64,000 nucleotides of DNA from UBA4729 sp039931245 (GCA_039931245.1 JBDTSH010000016.1:136758-200757), one strand, 5' to 3'; positions 8,025 to 17,970 are shown, counted from the stretch's first letter. The notes: generated by a model not told the origin, from the letters alone. Made by a program: numbers and translations.

Positions 8025-9170
8025 ATGAAAATTGGAATCGTCTGTCCTTACAATATCCTCAAAGATGGAGGTGTTCAGGAACACGTGAAGTCACTGCAGG
8101 CTGAATTGCTACTGCGTGGCTATGAGGCCAAGATCATCACTCCGATGCCGCGCGATTTTCATGAGGTGCCAGATCTACCCAATGTTATCTTTGTTGGTAC
8201 CTCGACTGATTTTCATTCACCAACGCATACCAGTGCGCAAGTTTCTGCGATAGCCGATACGGACACCATCGATCAAGTTTTGACGACCGAACAGTTCGAT
8301 ATATTGCACTTTCACGAACCGTGGATACCGATGTTGAGCCGGCAAATTTTGCAACGTTCCTCGAGTATAAATATCGCTACCTTCCACGCTAAGATTCCCG
8401 AGACATTGATGAGCCGAACAGTTATTCGGGTGGTCACTCCATATATGAAATCGTGCCTGAAGTACATCCACGAGTACACGGCCGTTTCGACTTCGGCGGC
8501 CGAGTATGTCGGTGGACTTACCGACGAGCCGATTACTATCATACCTAATGGCATAGACCTCGGACATTATAAGTATCAGAAAAAAGCTGAGCTGTCCGAC
8601 GACCAAGCTAAAATGATTCTATTTATCGGTCGGCTCGAGCGCCGTAAAGGCGTCAAATATCTGCTCCATGCTTATCAGGAGCTGACCCGCGAAAATCCCA
8701 ATTTAAAATTAGTCATTGCTGGCGACGGCCCCGATCGTGAGAAGTTGATGCTATTAGCAGAAGACCTTAGACTGCCGAATGTGACATTTTTAGGCTATAT
8801 TTCTGATGAACTCAAGATGCAACTACTGCATGACGCCTCCGTATTTTGCTCGCCTGCAGTATTTGGTGAGAGTTTCGGTATCGTATTGTTGGAAGCGATG
8901 GCAACTGGTACTGTCGTGGTGGCCGGCAACAACTCGGGTTACACCGATGTCATGCAAGGCGTCGGTGCACTATCGATAATTAACCCACATGACAGCGTGG
9001 AATTTGCCCGCCGGCTCGAAACGCTGTTGTATGAACCTGCCTTGTGTACCCTGTGGCAAAAGTGGGCGACCAAGTATGTCAAACAGTTCAGTTACTCCAA
9101 CATCGTCGATCGCTACGAAGAATTATATGCCGAAGCTTTGAACCACGATCGTGATGAGTCAACAGTCTAA
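8025..9170 (+). CDS. glycosyltransferase family 4 (PimA-like)
   Basis: GT-B retaining glycosyltransferase. The start MKIGIVCPYN and GGVQEHV loop are typical of PimA/GT4 acceptor domains; the donor site has GESFGIVLLE (E-x7-E) near 280. ATG 8025 is chosen over ATG 8019 and GTG 7998: TATACT (8012-8017) with upstream TGA lies 7 nt before it. Cytoplasmic, likely membrane-associated, probably adding sugar to a lipid. Its end overlaps the next GT4 gene by 17 nt, so the pair is translated together. Confidence 0.85.
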   Translation: MKIGIVCPYNILKDGGVQEHVKSLQAELLLRGYEAKIITPMPRDFHEVPDLPNVIFVGTSTDFHSPTHTSAQVSAIADTDTIDQVLTTEQFDILHFHEPWIPMLSRQILQRSSSINIATFHAKIPETLMSRTVIRVVTPYMKSCLKYIHEYTAVSTSAAEYVGGLTDEPITIIPNGIDLGHYKYQKKAELSDDQAKMILFIGRLERRKGVKYLLHAYQELTRENPNLKLVIAGDGPDREKLMLLAEDLRLPNVTFLGYISDELKMQLLHDASVFCSPAVFGESFGIVLLEAMATGTVVVAGNNSGYTDVMQGVGALSIINPHDSVEFARRLETLLYEPALCTLWQKWATKYVKQFSYSNIVDRYEELYAEALNHDRDESTV

Positions 9171-10305
9171 GCTCAAAATTGGTTTAGTGTTCGATGATTC
9201 TCTCGATAAGCCAGACGGTGTACAGCAGTATGTTCTCGGTATAGGGGCTTGGCTGAGCAGCCAGGGACACGAAGTCCACTATCTGGTCGGTCAGACCGCC
9301 CGCCAAGACGTTCCGCACATTCATAGCCTTAGCCGAAATCTCAGAGTAAGCTTTAACGGTAATCGCTTATCTATACCGCTGCCGGCCAGCCGACGCCGCC
9401 TCAAAGCTTTATTGGACCGCGAGCAATACGACGTTTTACACATTCAGACTCCCTATAGCCCATGGCTAGCCCACCGACTCATACTCGCCGCCGGACCGCG
9501 CACTGCTATTTTTGGAACATTTCATATCGTGGCTTATTCCAAGCTCGTCCATTTCGCCACTCGGGGGCTGGCCTGGTGGACGCGCCGCTCGAGTCGGCAC
9601 TTTGACACTTTGTTCAGCGTTTCGACGGCCGCCCAAGCCTATGCAATGGCCACCTACGGCTTGCCGAGTACGGTGCTATCTAATGTCGTTGATTACCAGC
9701 GCTTTCATGCCGCGTCGCCGCGCCAGCCCCGCCCGGTTGGGCTTAGAATTTTATTCTTGGGGCGACTCGTGCCACGCAAGGGTTGCCAGGTGCTGTTAGC
9801 GGCTATCGCTGAATTGGTAGCGACTCGGCCGGCGCTGCTGCCTTTTACGGTCATGATTTGCGGTAAAGGCCCACTCATGTCTAGCCTGAAAGAATACGTC
9901 CGTACGTCTGGCATAGTTGACCTAGTTGAATTTGTCGGCTTTGTCAGCGAAGCCGATAAGCCGAGCTACTATGCGTCGGCCGATATTGCGGTGTTCCCCA
10001 GTTCGGGCGGTGAAAGTTTTGGCATTGTGCTGATAGAAGCGATGGCCAGCGGACACTCGGCGGTTTTGGCGGGCGATAATAGCGGCTATCGTTCGGTAAT
10101 GGGTGACCGCCCCGAGCTGATATTCGATTCCAAAAATGTCCACGGATTGGCTGTAAAACTAGAAACGTATCTGACCGATACGCCGCTCCGACAGGCCGCG
10201 GCTGACTGGGGTGAAAAATATAGCCAGCAGTTTGACACCACGGTTGTCGGTACGCAATTGGTCGCCGCCTACAAATTGGCATTGCAGAAACGGCGCACTC
10301 GATAG
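9154..10305 (+). CDS. glycosyltransferase family 4
   Basis: Second GT4 enzyme, about 383 residues, with N-terminal KIGLVFDDS and GVQQYV loop and the E-x7-E donor motif GESFGIVLIE. ATG 9154 overlaps the end of the previous GT4 (stop 9170). The two proteins are related, suggesting sequential sugar additions to one glycolipid, as with PimA/PimB or diglycosyl-diacylglycerol synthases; this is inference. Confidence 0.85.
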   Translation: MSQQSKLKIGLVFDDSLDKPDGVQQYVLGIGAWLSSQGHEVHYLVGQTARQDVPHIHSLSRNLRVSFNGNRLSIPLPASRRRLKALLDREQYDVLHIQTPYSPWLAHRLILAAGPRTAIFGTFHIVAYSKLVHFATRGLAWWTRRSSRHFDTLFSVSTAAQAYAMATYGLPSTVLSNVVDYQRFHAASPRQPRPVGLRILFLGRLVPRKGCQVLLAAIAELVATRPALLPFTVMICGKGPLMSSLKEYVRTSGIVDLVEFVGFVSEADKPSYYASADIAVFPSSGGESFGIVLIEAMASGHSAVLAGDNSGYRSVMGDRPELIFDSKNVHGLAVKLETYLTDTPLRQAAADWGEKYSQQFDTTVVGTQLVAAYKLALQKRRTR

Positions 10306-10316
10306 ATAATAGGTTT

Positions 10317-11447
10317 ATGTTCCTCCGCACTCGTCCAAAAGCTGCTTCCGAAGTTGCCATCACCGTATCTGTTGAAACTTTTGCTAAGGTCATCGCGATG
10401 GTCGTCGGTACAATTGTATTGCTACTCGCGGTCCACCGAGCATCTCACGCCCTACTGTTGATCTTTTTCGCTTTCTTCCTGGCGCTCGCCTTAAATGCTC
10501 CCGTTAATTGGGTGAGCCAGCGATTACCCGGTAAACGGCGAGGTAGCCGGGCGCTGGCGACTTCCTTGTCTTATCTGTTGGTCATCGTGTTGCTCGGTGC
10601 TTTCCTAGGTAGCTTAGTGCCGCCACTGGCGCGCCAGACTCAAAGTTTGATAAGTGCCGCCCCACACCTGGTGCGCGATTTTGGGAATCAAGACAGCCAA
10701 GCCGGTCGAATCGTTCGCCGTTACCACCTCCAAAACGAGGTCACTAGCGTTTCGAATCAATTGTCGGCCCGGCTCAAGAATGCCGGTGGTAGCGCCTTTT
10801 CGACTGTTCAACGAGTCGGCGGCAGCGTCTTTGCCCTGGTCACAATATTGGTTTTGACGTTTATGATGCTCGTGGAGGGTCCGTCCTGGCTGCTGTTTTT
10901 GCGGGATCTTATCCCCGATCACCGTCACCATCTGGCTGACCGCTTAGCCCGCGACATGTACGGTGTCATCAAAGGTTTTGTCAACGGCCAAGTCACACTG
11001 GCGGCTCTGGCGGCCGTGTTAATCTCACCCGCCTTGTTTATTCTGCATATTAGCTACCCGATCGCCCTAGTTGTCATAATATTTATCTGCGGGCTCATCC
11101 CTATGGTCGGCCACACCATCGGCGCTATTATCGTGACAATAGTAGCCCTGTTTCAATCGACCAGTGCCGCAATTATTATCCTCGCTTACTACATTCTCTA
11201 TCAGCAGGTCGAGAACTATTTGGTGCAGCCTCGCATCCAAGCCAATTCGACGAACATGTCGCCGCTACTTGTTTTTATTGCTGTCGTCATCGGCGTCAGC
11301 TTCGGTGGCCTGTTCGGCGCACTTATTGCCATCCCGTTTGCGGGTTGCTTACGAATCTTGGTACTCGAATATCTACGAAATCAAAAAACTATCGATGGCC
11401 CGTACATCCGTGAGGCCATTAAAGAATCTACAATCGATACCAAATAG
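10317..11447 (+). CDS. AI-2E family transporter (PerM-like)
   Basis: Polytopic membrane protein of 376 residues with about eight hydrophobic segments and the conserved C-terminal region (PLLVFIAVVIGVSFGG followed by GALIAIPFAGCLRIL). The family covers autoinducer export, Na+/H+ exchange and peptidoglycan-linked roles, so substrate is open. ATG 10317 lies 6 nt after GATAAT. It ends inside the 3' end of cysS on the other strand (20 nt convergent overlap). Confidence 0.85.
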   Translation: MFLRTRPKAASEVAITVSVETFAKVIAMVVGTIVLLLAVHRASHALLLIFFAFFLALALNAPVNWVSQRLPGKRRGSRALATSLSYLLVIVLLGAFLGSLVPPLARQTQSLISAAPHLVRDFGNQDSQAGRIVRRYHLQNEVTSVSNQLSARLKNAGGSAFSTVQRVGGSVFALVTILVLTFMMLVEGPSWLLFLRDLIPDHRHHLADRLARDMYGVIKGFVNGQVTLAALAAVLISPALFILHISYPIALVVIIFICGLIPMVGHTIGAIIVTIVALFQSTSAAIIILAYYILYQQVENYLVQPRIQANSTNMSPLLVFIAVVIGVSFGGLFGALIAIPFAGCLRILVLEYLRNQKTIDGPYIREAIKESTIDTK

Positions 11448-12831
11448 GTCCACTAGGCAAATCCCGAATACCGACGCCCTGTTTGGCTAGCTCGCCGCGT
11501 AGAGTATCCGACATGGGCCAATCACTCCTGGCACGAGCGGCCTGTCGTTCAATTATTAGTTTAGTCAGTTCGTTGTTCAGCGGATCAGTTTGGACGTCGA
11601 TGCCCAGGACACTCCGCAGATAGTTGAGAAATTCACTAAAAACGGCGGCCGATTGGTCGGTCAGCAGTTGAATTTCAATTTCGGAAAATAGCTCGTCGAT
11701 TAGCTTGAGCGCCCGGGGTGTATTTATGTCGTTTTGTAGCTGGTGGTTGATTGCCTGCTGGGCCGTCTCAATCAGCGACGACATTGAGTCGGAGTTTTCG
11801 AGCGGCTGGGTCTGCCACAGCAGCGACCCGACTGACTGCCAGTGGTGTAGCCGATTTTGGGCCGCCATCAGGCTATCCCAACTGAACTTGGCTTGGGAGC
11901 GATAGTGCGATTCGTGGACGTGCAAGCGGATTGCGTCAGTCGTGATGCCTTTATCGGTAATATCTTGCAAGCGAATACCATTGCCGAGGCTTTTGGATAT
12001 TTTCTCGCCATTGACCGTGACGTGGTTACTGTGAAACCAGCTATTGGCAAAGCGTTTACCGGTAGCGGCTTCACTTTGGGCGATTTCATTAGTGTGATGC
12101 ACGGGTATATGATCGATGCCGCCGGTGTGGATGTCGAGCGTGTCGCCAAGATACTTCATACTCATGGCCGAACATTCAATATGCCAGCCGGGAAAGCCTT
12201 TGCCCCAAGGGCTGTCCCATTCCATATCGCGGACCCGGTCGGCGGGTGAAAATTTCCAGACGGCAAAGTCGGACGGATTATGCTTTTGGGGGTTCTGCTG
12301 AACGCGACCACTAGCCTGTTGCTCATCGAGATCGAGCCCGGCAAAAGCGCTGTAGCCGGTAAATTTGCTGGTGTCGTAGTAAACGCCGTCGTCAATAATG
12401 TAGGTGAAGCCTTTAGTTTCGAGTATTTTGATGAGCTCGATTTGCTCGGCAATGTGATCGGTGGCTTTTACTAAGTGATCGGGTGCAAGCATGTGTAGTT
12501 GGCGCATACCGTCGAGAAAATCATTTGTATAGTACTGAGCCACCTCCCATGCCGTCTTGCCTTCGCGCTGGGCTCCTTTTTCCAACTTGTCTTCGCCATC
12601 ATCGGCATCGGACACCAAGTGGCCGACATCCGTAATATTCATAACCCACGTCGTCTGCAGTCCAGACGCCTTCAGGACGCGGATCAGGGTGTCCATGCGC
12701 ACATAGTTAAACCAGTGGCCAATATGGGCGTAATCGTAGACGGTCGGGCCACAGGTATAAATCGTGATAAGAGGCGGCTGCAGTGGGATAATTTCGTCAA
12801 TTTGTCTGGTGAGGGTATTGTACAATTTCAT
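11428..12831 (-). CDS. cysS: cysteinyl-tRNA synthetase
   Basis: Class I aminoacyl-tRNA synthetase charging tRNA-Cys. HIGH at 36-39 in CGPTVYDYAHIGH, KMSKS-type EKISKSLGN near 263, and zinc ligands kept (Cys27, ECSAMS, HxxE in HHTNEIAQ), in contrast with the zinc-free DnaX and RecR encoded nearby. 467 residues is normal length. AGGA lies upstream of the ATG. It follows the DHH gene by 12 nt and is probably co-transcribed. Confidence 0.97.
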   Translation of the reverse strand: MKLYNTLTRQIDEIIPLQPPLITIYTCGPTVYDYAHIGHWFNYVRMDTLIRVLKASGLQTTWVMNITDVGHLVSDADDGEDKLEKGAQREGKTAWEVAQYYTNDFLDGMRQLHMLAPDHLVKATDHIAEQIELIKILETKGFTYIIDDGVYYDTSKFTGYSAFAGLDLDEQQASGRVQQNPQKHNPSDFAVWKFSPADRVRDMEWDSPWGKGFPGWHIECSAMSMKYLGDTLDIHTGGIDHIPVHHTNEIAQSEAATGKRFANSWFHSNHVTVNGEKISKSLGNGIRLQDITDKGITTDAIRLHVHESHYRSQAKFSWDSLMAAQNRLHHWQSVGSLLWQTQPLENSDSMSSLIETAQQAINHQLQNDINTPRALKLIDELFSEIEIQLLTDQSAAVFSEFLNYLRSVLGIDVQTDPLNNELTKLIIERQAARARSDWPMSDTLRGELAKQGVGIRDLPSGPIWYRL

Positions 12832-12843
12832 GTTTATTGTTTC

Positions 12844-13851
12844 CTATTCAAGTTTGGTAAGTAGATCGTCGGCGTAGCGTAAACATTCGGCCCGGACATC
12901 TTCAAAAGGTTTGCCGCCGATGACTTTAAAACCGCTGGCAAACTTATGGCCGCCGCCGCCAAAGTGTTCAGCTAGGTCGGCCCCGACGCCCGCTCCGGGG
13001 TTACAGCGGATGGCGGCCGTTACTTTGCCATCGGTATAATGCTTAAAGACAATCGCGACGCGCACGCCAATCGTTTGCAACATATCACCGTGGATAAGGG
13101 GTGCTGGGTTATACAACGGACTGTAGAGGTTAATTTCGTTTTGAGGGATAGCAACGCTGACAATTGCTCCCTGGCTGCTAAATTGGGCCCGTGAAATAAG
13201 CATAGCTTTGTACTTAAAGATCTCGACAGGCATCTTCGAGTATTCGCGTCGGAGCTCTTCGAGCTTGGACCGGTCAACACCATTATCGACGAGGCTACCC
13301 ATCACGCGGTAGGTATCGGCCGAGGTGAGTTGATTGGTTAGTCCTTGAGTATCGCCGAGGATGGAACTCATAATAAACTCTTGGGCCGCTACCGGTAGGG
13401 GCCACTGCAGTTGCTGGGCTATCATAAAGAGAAGTTCTCCGGCCGAAGCCCGTCCGGCGTCGGTGATTTCCACCGTCGCAAACTGGATTGGGTTGTCGAC
13501 GGTCTGGTGGTGATCGAGCACGATGCAAGGTTTGGCGGCTAGCCAGCTAATTTGACCGGTTTGCTCCAACTTCTCGAGTAATGTCATAGTGGAAGCATCG
13601 ACGATAATACTGGCGTCAAATTGTTTGGGCATTTCTTTTTCGACTCGATCCCAGCCAGGTAAATAGTGCAGGTAGCCGGGCATGTCGACGCCACAGTATA
13701 GGGTGGTCTGCTTGCCCATTTCGCCGAGGATATCTTCGAGTGCCAAAGCGCTACCGAGCGAATCGGCATCGGGGTTGTCGGCTTGGACGATGACGAGGTG
13801 ACGGGCAGTTTGTAAAATATCTTGGATTTGGCTGGCTTTGGAGTAGGGCAT
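12844..13851 (-). CDS. DHH-family phosphoesterase (NrnA-like)
   Basis: Bifunctional oligoribonuclease/PAP phosphatase-like protein with DHH and DHHA1 domains. Seen: PDADSLGS near 25-32, DHHQTVD near 110, and DHHA1 GGGGHKFASGF near 300. The metal-binding His that usually stands three residues before the first PD is Ala here, so motif I is incomplete. Start ATG 13851 lies 7 nt after TATACT (13859-13864), a leaderless arrangement. Probably degrades nanoRNA or cyclic dinucleotide products. Confidence 0.85.
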   Translation of the reverse strand: MPYSKASQIQDILQTARHLVIVQADNPDADSLGSALALEDILGEMGKQTTLYCGVDMPGYLHYLPGWDRVEKEMPKQFDASIIVDASTMTLLEKLEQTGQISWLAAKPCIVLDHHQTVDNPIQFATVEITDAGRASAGELLFMIAQQLQWPLPVAAQEFIMSSILGDTQGLTNQLTSADTYRVMGSLVDNGVDRSKLEELRREYSKMPVEIFKYKAMLISRAQFSSQGAIVSVAIPQNEINLYSPLYNPAPLIHGDMLQTIGVRVAIVFKHYTDGKVTAAIRCNPGAGVGADLAEHFGGGGHKFASGFKVIGGKPFEDVRAECLRYADDLLTKLE

Positions 13852-13932
13852 ACCTAACAGTATAGGTCACTCTCCGCTCTTGACTATCATTTAGCATAAA
13901 ATTAACCATGGGGAGCGCCCGCTCGGCTTAGT

Positions 13933-14271
13933 TTATAGCCCGGGCATCGGTAGCAGTTCAAAGACGTCGATTGAGGCCCCCTCTGTTTTTAAGTGGGGAT
14001 GCGTCTGTAGTAGAGCCATAATATCGGCTTTAGGCTCACCTTCCAGCATAGAATAGCCAGAGGCGGGATTATTGCTATTGGTGACGCCATCGGGAGTCAC
14101 TCGGGCAACGGCCTGCAACGGCATACCAAAATCGACCGTCGCCGTCTCGCTAGCGACGTCGCGCCAGGCCAACCATTCGGCCATACTTGCTTGCATCTCC
14201 TCGGGGCTGGAGTTGGCCATCAAATCTCGCGCGTTCAGAGCTGCATTATAGATAATCAAATACTTTGTCAT
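13933..14271 (-). CDS. YCII-domain protein
   Basis: 112-residue YCII/DGPF-type ferredoxin-like protein: start MTKYLIIYNA, a central W-x-x-W segment, and GYSMLEG with the D-x-L strand. Function unknown for the family, some members being dehydrochlorinase-like or sigma-factor partners. GGAG lies 7 nt before ATG. About 80 bases separate it from the DHH start. Confidence 0.75.
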   Translation of the reverse strand: MTKYLIIYNAALNARDLMANSSPEEMQASMAEWLAWRDVASETATVDFGMPLQAVARVTPDGVTNSNNPASGYSMLEGEPKADIMALLQTHPHLKTEGASIDVFELLPMPGL

Positions 14272-14419
14272 GGTATGTCTCCTCGTAGTTTAAGTCCGTT
14301 AAGTAAATCCCATTGTAATACCGATTTTATTAAATATGCAATGAAAAAAACCTCGTTAAACACAGGACTCGGACCGAATTTATCCCAACTAATGTATCGA
14401 ATAATCGCTTGCCGTTTAG

Positions 14420-15025
14420 CTAGAGAGTTTGGCGGCCTTCGAGAGCTCGGCCGAGAGAGATTTGGTCGGCGTATTCCAGGTCTACCCCGACTGATAGACC
14501 ACGGGCCAGACGGCTTATCTTGACGGGGCGGTCACCGAGTTCTTGCTGGATATAGAGCGCGGTCGACTCCCCTTCGACGCTGGCGTTAGTGGCGAGGATA
14601 ATCTCTTGGACGTTGTCTTCGTCGATGCGGGCGACGAGTTCTTTGATATGCAGCTGTTCGGGGCTGATGCCGTCAATGGGTGACACTAGACCGCCCAGCA
14701 CATGGTACGTACCGTGGAACTGGTTGGTCTTTTCGATGGCGACGAGGTCAAATGGTTCGGCGACAACGGCAATTGTTTGTTTATCGCGGCGCGGGTCAGT
14801 GTAGAGATCGGAGTATTCTTGATCGGCGGGGATAAGAGCAAATGTTTTTTTGCAGTAGCCGATGCCGCCGTGCAAATTCTGCAGGCCAGCCGCCAGCTGG
14901 TTGGCGGTACTGGCATCGCGCCGGACGAGGTAATAGGCATAGCGTTCGGCGGTGCGCGGCCCGACGCCTGGCAATAAGCCAAAAGCATCAATCAAATCAC
15001 GGAGTGCCGGCGGCAAGATTTGCAT
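14420..15025 (-). CDS. recR: recombination mediator RecR, zinc-finger cysteines mostly lost
   Basis: RecR loads RecA through RecFOR at gaps. Seen: helix-hairpin-helix LPGVGPRTAERYAYYL near 17-32, a Toprim domain from ~78 (TIAVVAEP, with ATNASVEGESTALY), and the RLARGLSVGVDLEYAD end. The zinc finger normally has CxxC...CxxC before DPRRD; here only one Cys remains (GYCKKT) and the last pair is Tyr (YSDLYTDPRRD). 201 residues. Operon with ybaB (10 nt), the usual order inverted only by strand. Confidence 0.95.
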   Translation of the reverse strand: MQILPPALRDLIDAFGLLPGVGPRTAERYAYYLVRRDASTANQLAAGLQNLHGGIGYCKKTFALIPADQEYSDLYTDPRRDKQTIAVVAEPFDLVAIEKTNQFHGTYHVLGGLVSPIDGISPEQLHIKELVARIDEDNVQEIILATNASVEGESTALYIQQELGDRPVKISRLARGLSVGVDLEYADQISLGRALEGRQTL

Positions 15026-15035
15026 GAGGGTGGCG

Positions 15036-15329
15036 TTATAGTCCCAGGCTGCCGAGTGCGCCCATCATAGGCTGCATCTTTTCAGCCGCGATCCGTTGGC
15101 TTTCGCCGATGGCCTCTTTGACGGCGTCTTCTACCCAACGTTCCAGTTGGCCGATATCGGCGAGATCAACGTATTCGGGGTTAATAGTAATCTTCTTCAG
15201 CTTCTGCTCACCAGTGAACTCGACCCGGACGGCCCCGTCACCCTTTTCGACACTAATAATCTGTTTCTGTAGTTCTTTCTGGATTTTCTTGACGCGCATG
15301 AGCATCTTAGCTTGGTCAAATCGGTTCAT
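15036..15329 (-). CDS. YbaB/EbfC nucleoid-associated protein
   Basis: 97-residue DNA-binding protein of the YbaB/EbfC family, commonly encoded between dnaX and recR. Central VRVEFTGEQKLKKITI and the C-terminal VKEAIGESQRIAAEKM helix are typical. AGGAGG lies 9 nt before ATG, and TGCTACAAT upstream is a probable promoter, so this gene uses a normal leader. Ten nucleotides before recR. Confidence 0.93.
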   Translation of the reverse strand: MNRFDQAKMLMRVKKIQKELQKQIISVEKGDGAVRVEFTGEQKLKKITINPEYVDLADIGQLERWVEDAVKEAIGESQRIAAEKMQPMMGALGSLGL

Positions 15330-15360
15330 AAGTCTTTCCTCCTATTCTTATTGTAGCAAT

Positions 15361-16551
15361 CTAACGGCGGTAGTGGAAGACAGTCTCGGTGGTCACGTTG
15401 TGCGGCCAGGCCACAAAGTAGGCCCGCAGGTTATAGGTGCAGCTGACCGCCACGGCGACACTCAGCAAACCGATGCCGAGGCCCCGGGCGATTGGGTTAT
15501 GCGGAAAGACGCGCAACCAGCTCTTGAGTAATGAGTTCATACCGGCGGCGGCGCTTAAAAAGACCACTGGTATGAGCAGGCTTATCCCGACTGGACCACC
15601 GAGTCCAATCAAGATTGTCCCGATAATCAATATGAGCAGTAACTGTCGAGTCCGTTGGGCCCGCCAATGGCGGGCATAAAAATAACCGCCAGCAATCACG
15701 AAAGCCAGTGTCACGACGTCAAGTATGGGTAGCCGCCCCAGCCAAAGCTCTGGATAGGCCGGACCGCGAATAAGGAGGTGGATGGGGACGGCCCCGAGTT
15801 GCTTGCCGAAAGTTGTCAGCGCCGGGAACACGGCAGGCAGTCCTAGCCATAATCGAAACTCGGCCCCCGAACGAACCAGAGCCGGTAACAGGAGCGGCAA
15901 CCACAGTAAGCCGAGCAGGCCGTACATCAGGCGCTGCCACCAGGCGCGGTGGGCCGCCCAGCCATCGAGGATATCGTGTCGCGACAAGATGATCATGGGT
16001 ACGATTAGCCACACTAAGCCCGGCACGAACAGCAACAGGCTGACCGATAAGGCCGAACCATAGAAGACGAGGGCCGACTGCTCATAGCGCTGTCGCAGGC
16101 TGTAGCCGAGCAAAAGCAGCGGCACTGCCCAGAGATAGAGCACGTCGTAGCTGGCTAGCCGACTAACGTGTAAAAACCAGCTCGAAGTGGCAAACAAGGT
16201 GACCGTCAGAAGAGTGGTGCGATTGCCGTGAAAGCTCCGGATAAGACCGGCGAAAGTAATGACGCTCAACAATCCAAATAGCATGTTCGGTAGTCGTGTT
16301 ATCAATTGATTGTGGTCAGCGATAAAGAAAAAGATAATTGATTGAACGATTTTAAGGGGAAGATAGAGCGGTTGGTGATAGAGCCCCTGCCAGCCGAGCG
16401 GCGCTCCGGCCACGCTGAGCTCCCCGGCAGCTAAGCCGCCCGTCAGCGAGCCGAGCCGGTAGGTCAGCAGCCCGCCCACGACCACCACACCGAGAATGAT
16501 GCTGGCCAACAACCGCCAGTGCGTCCTTAAGATCGGGAGTACGTTTTTCAT
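15361..16551 (-). CDS. GT39/ArnT-like polytopic membrane glycosyltransferase
   Basis: 396-residue membrane protein with about ten hydrophobic segments and an N-terminal outside loop (ELSVAGAPLGWQGLYHQPLY) followed by RLPNMLFGLLSV, the pattern of PMT_2-type enzymes using polyprenyl-phosphate sugars. The catalytic acidic pair at the first loop is not convincingly present, so activity is uncertain. TATAAT lies 10 nt before the ATG. Between ybaB and dnaB on the same strand. Confidence 0.65.
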   Translation of the reverse strand: MKNVLPILRTHWRLLASIILGVVVVGGLLTYRLGSLTGGLAAGELSVAGAPLGWQGLYHQPLYLPLKIVQSIIFFFIADHNQLITRLPNMLFGLLSVITFAGLIRSFHGNRTTLLTVTLFATSSWFLHVSRLASYDVLYLWAVPLLLLGYSLRQRYEQSALVFYGSALSVSLLLFVPGLVWLIVPMIILSRHDILDGWAAHRAWWQRLMYGLLGLLWLPLLLPALVRSGAEFRLWLGLPAVFPALTTFGKQLGAVPIHLLIRGPAYPELWLGRLPILDVVTLAFVIAGGYFYARHWRAQRTRQLLLILIIGTILIGLGGPVGISLLIPVVFLSAAAGMNSLLKSWLRVFPHNPIARGLGIGLLSVAVAVSCTYNLRAYFVAWPHNVTTETVFHYRR

Positions 16552-16581
16552 TATTGTCGTAATTATAACAGTACCTGGTCC

Positions 16582-17949
16582 TTATTCGTTACCGGCGAAG
16601 GGGTCGCCGTGGGCGGTGTCGAGTGAGCGGAAGCGCTGCTTCTCGTTATCAAAGTAGAGCTCAACTCCCCCGGTCGGACCATTACGGTGTTTCTTGATAA
16701 ATATGTCGGTGATTTTTTTACGATCGGTCTCGGCATTGTAGTATTCCTCGCGGTAAATAAAGGCGACGACGTCGGCATCCTGCTCGATTGAACCTGATTC
16801 ACGTAAGTCAGATAGTTGGGGTATTTGGGGCGAACGGTTTTCAACTGAGCGACTGAGCTGACTGAGCGCCAAGACGGGTACATTGAGCTCCCGTGCGACT
16901 CCTTTTAATCCGCGCGATATTTCGGAAATTTCCTGGACGCGATTGCCTTCCCCGGCAAAGCGGCCTCCCCCACTCATTAATTGCAGGTAATCGACAATAA
17001 TGAGTCCTAGTGGATGCTGGTGGGCCTCGCGGCGGGCTTTGGTGCGGAGGTCACTAATTGTAATACTCGGCGTGTCGTCAATATACATTTGGGCTTCACT
17101 AAGTGTGCCCATAGCCTGACCAATCTTCTCAAAGTCGGCGTCGGTTAAGTTCCCCGTCCGCAGCGCCCACGCGTCTACCCCGGACTCCATCGACAATAGT
17201 CGGTCGACGAGTTGTTCTTTGCTCATTTCAAGACTGAACATCAGGACTGCTTGTTTGGACTGGACGGCAATATTATGGGCAAAGTTGAGCGCCAAAGCCG
17301 TCTTACCCATTGAGGGGCGGGCGGCCAGGATGACGAGGTCGGAGCGCTGGAAACCAGCTAAGACTTTATCGAGGTCGCGAAAGCCGGTAGGCACACCGCG
17401 AATTTTCTTCTTATCCTTGTGGAGGTCATCGAGACGGTCGAAACTTTCGGCTAAAATTGTCTCGAGCGAAACGACGCTTTGTTTAATGTGTTGCTGGCTG
17501 ACTTCGAATAAGCGCATTTCTGCTTCTTCAATCAGCTCGCGCAGTTCTTTGCTTTCGTCGTAACCTAGACCGATAATTTCTTGCGAAGCGGCGATGAGGC
17601 GTCGGCGTAGGGATTTTTGGGCGACGATAGCGGCGTATTGTTCGACGTGAGCAGCGGTCGGAACGAAGTTAGTCAACTCCGTTAAATAGGCCGGTCCACC
17701 GATCATATCGAGGTAACCGCTATTTTTGAGGGCGTTCGACAGGGTCAGTACATCGATGGCGTCGCGCCGCTCATAGAGTTGGTTGACGGCTTCGTAGATG
17801 CGTTGGTGGCGAACTTCATAAAAATCGGCAGCCGACAAGCTATCGGCAATTTTTACAATCGCATCGCTATCGATGAGTATGGCACCAAGTAGCGAACTTT
17901 CGGCTTCGCTGTTTTGGGGGGGCGGTGGGGTGGCAGTAGTTGTTTTCAT
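16582..17949 (-). CDS. dnaB: replicative DNA helicase DnaB
   Basis: Hexameric fork helicase. N-terminal DnaB domain (PQNSEAESSLLGAIL), linker and RecA-like C-terminal domain with Walker A ARPSMGKTA near 210, Walker B IIVDYLQLM, and the RNGPTGGVELYF end. 455 residues, normal length, no intein. Starts 22 nt after the dnaX stop and is probably in the same transcript, coupling two replisome genes. Confidence 0.97.
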   Translation of the reverse strand: MKTTTATPPPPQNSEAESSLLGAILIDSDAIVKIADSLSAADFYEVRHQRIYEAVNQLYERRDAIDVLTLSNALKNSGYLDMIGGPAYLTELTNFVPTAAHVEQYAAIVAQKSLRRRLIAASQEIIGLGYDESKELRELIEEAEMRLFEVSQQHIKQSVVSLETILAESFDRLDDLHKDKKKIRGVPTGFRDLDKVLAGFQRSDLVILAARPSMGKTALALNFAHNIAVQSKQAVLMFSLEMSKEQLVDRLLSMESGVDAWALRTGNLTDADFEKIGQAMGTLSEAQMYIDDTPSITISDLRTKARREAHQHPLGLIIVDYLQLMSGGGRFAGEGNRVQEISEISRGLKGVARELNVPVLALSQLSRSVENRSPQIPQLSDLRESGSIEQDADVVAFIYREEYYNAETDRKKITDIFIKKHRNGPTGGVELYFDNEKQRFRSLDTAHGDPFAGNE

Positions 17950-17970
17950 AAATCAATTCTCAGGTTGTTA

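Noticed and set aside
9944..10393. 149-codon minus frame over the GT4 and AI-2E genes
   Set aside because: Shadow of two well-supported genes.
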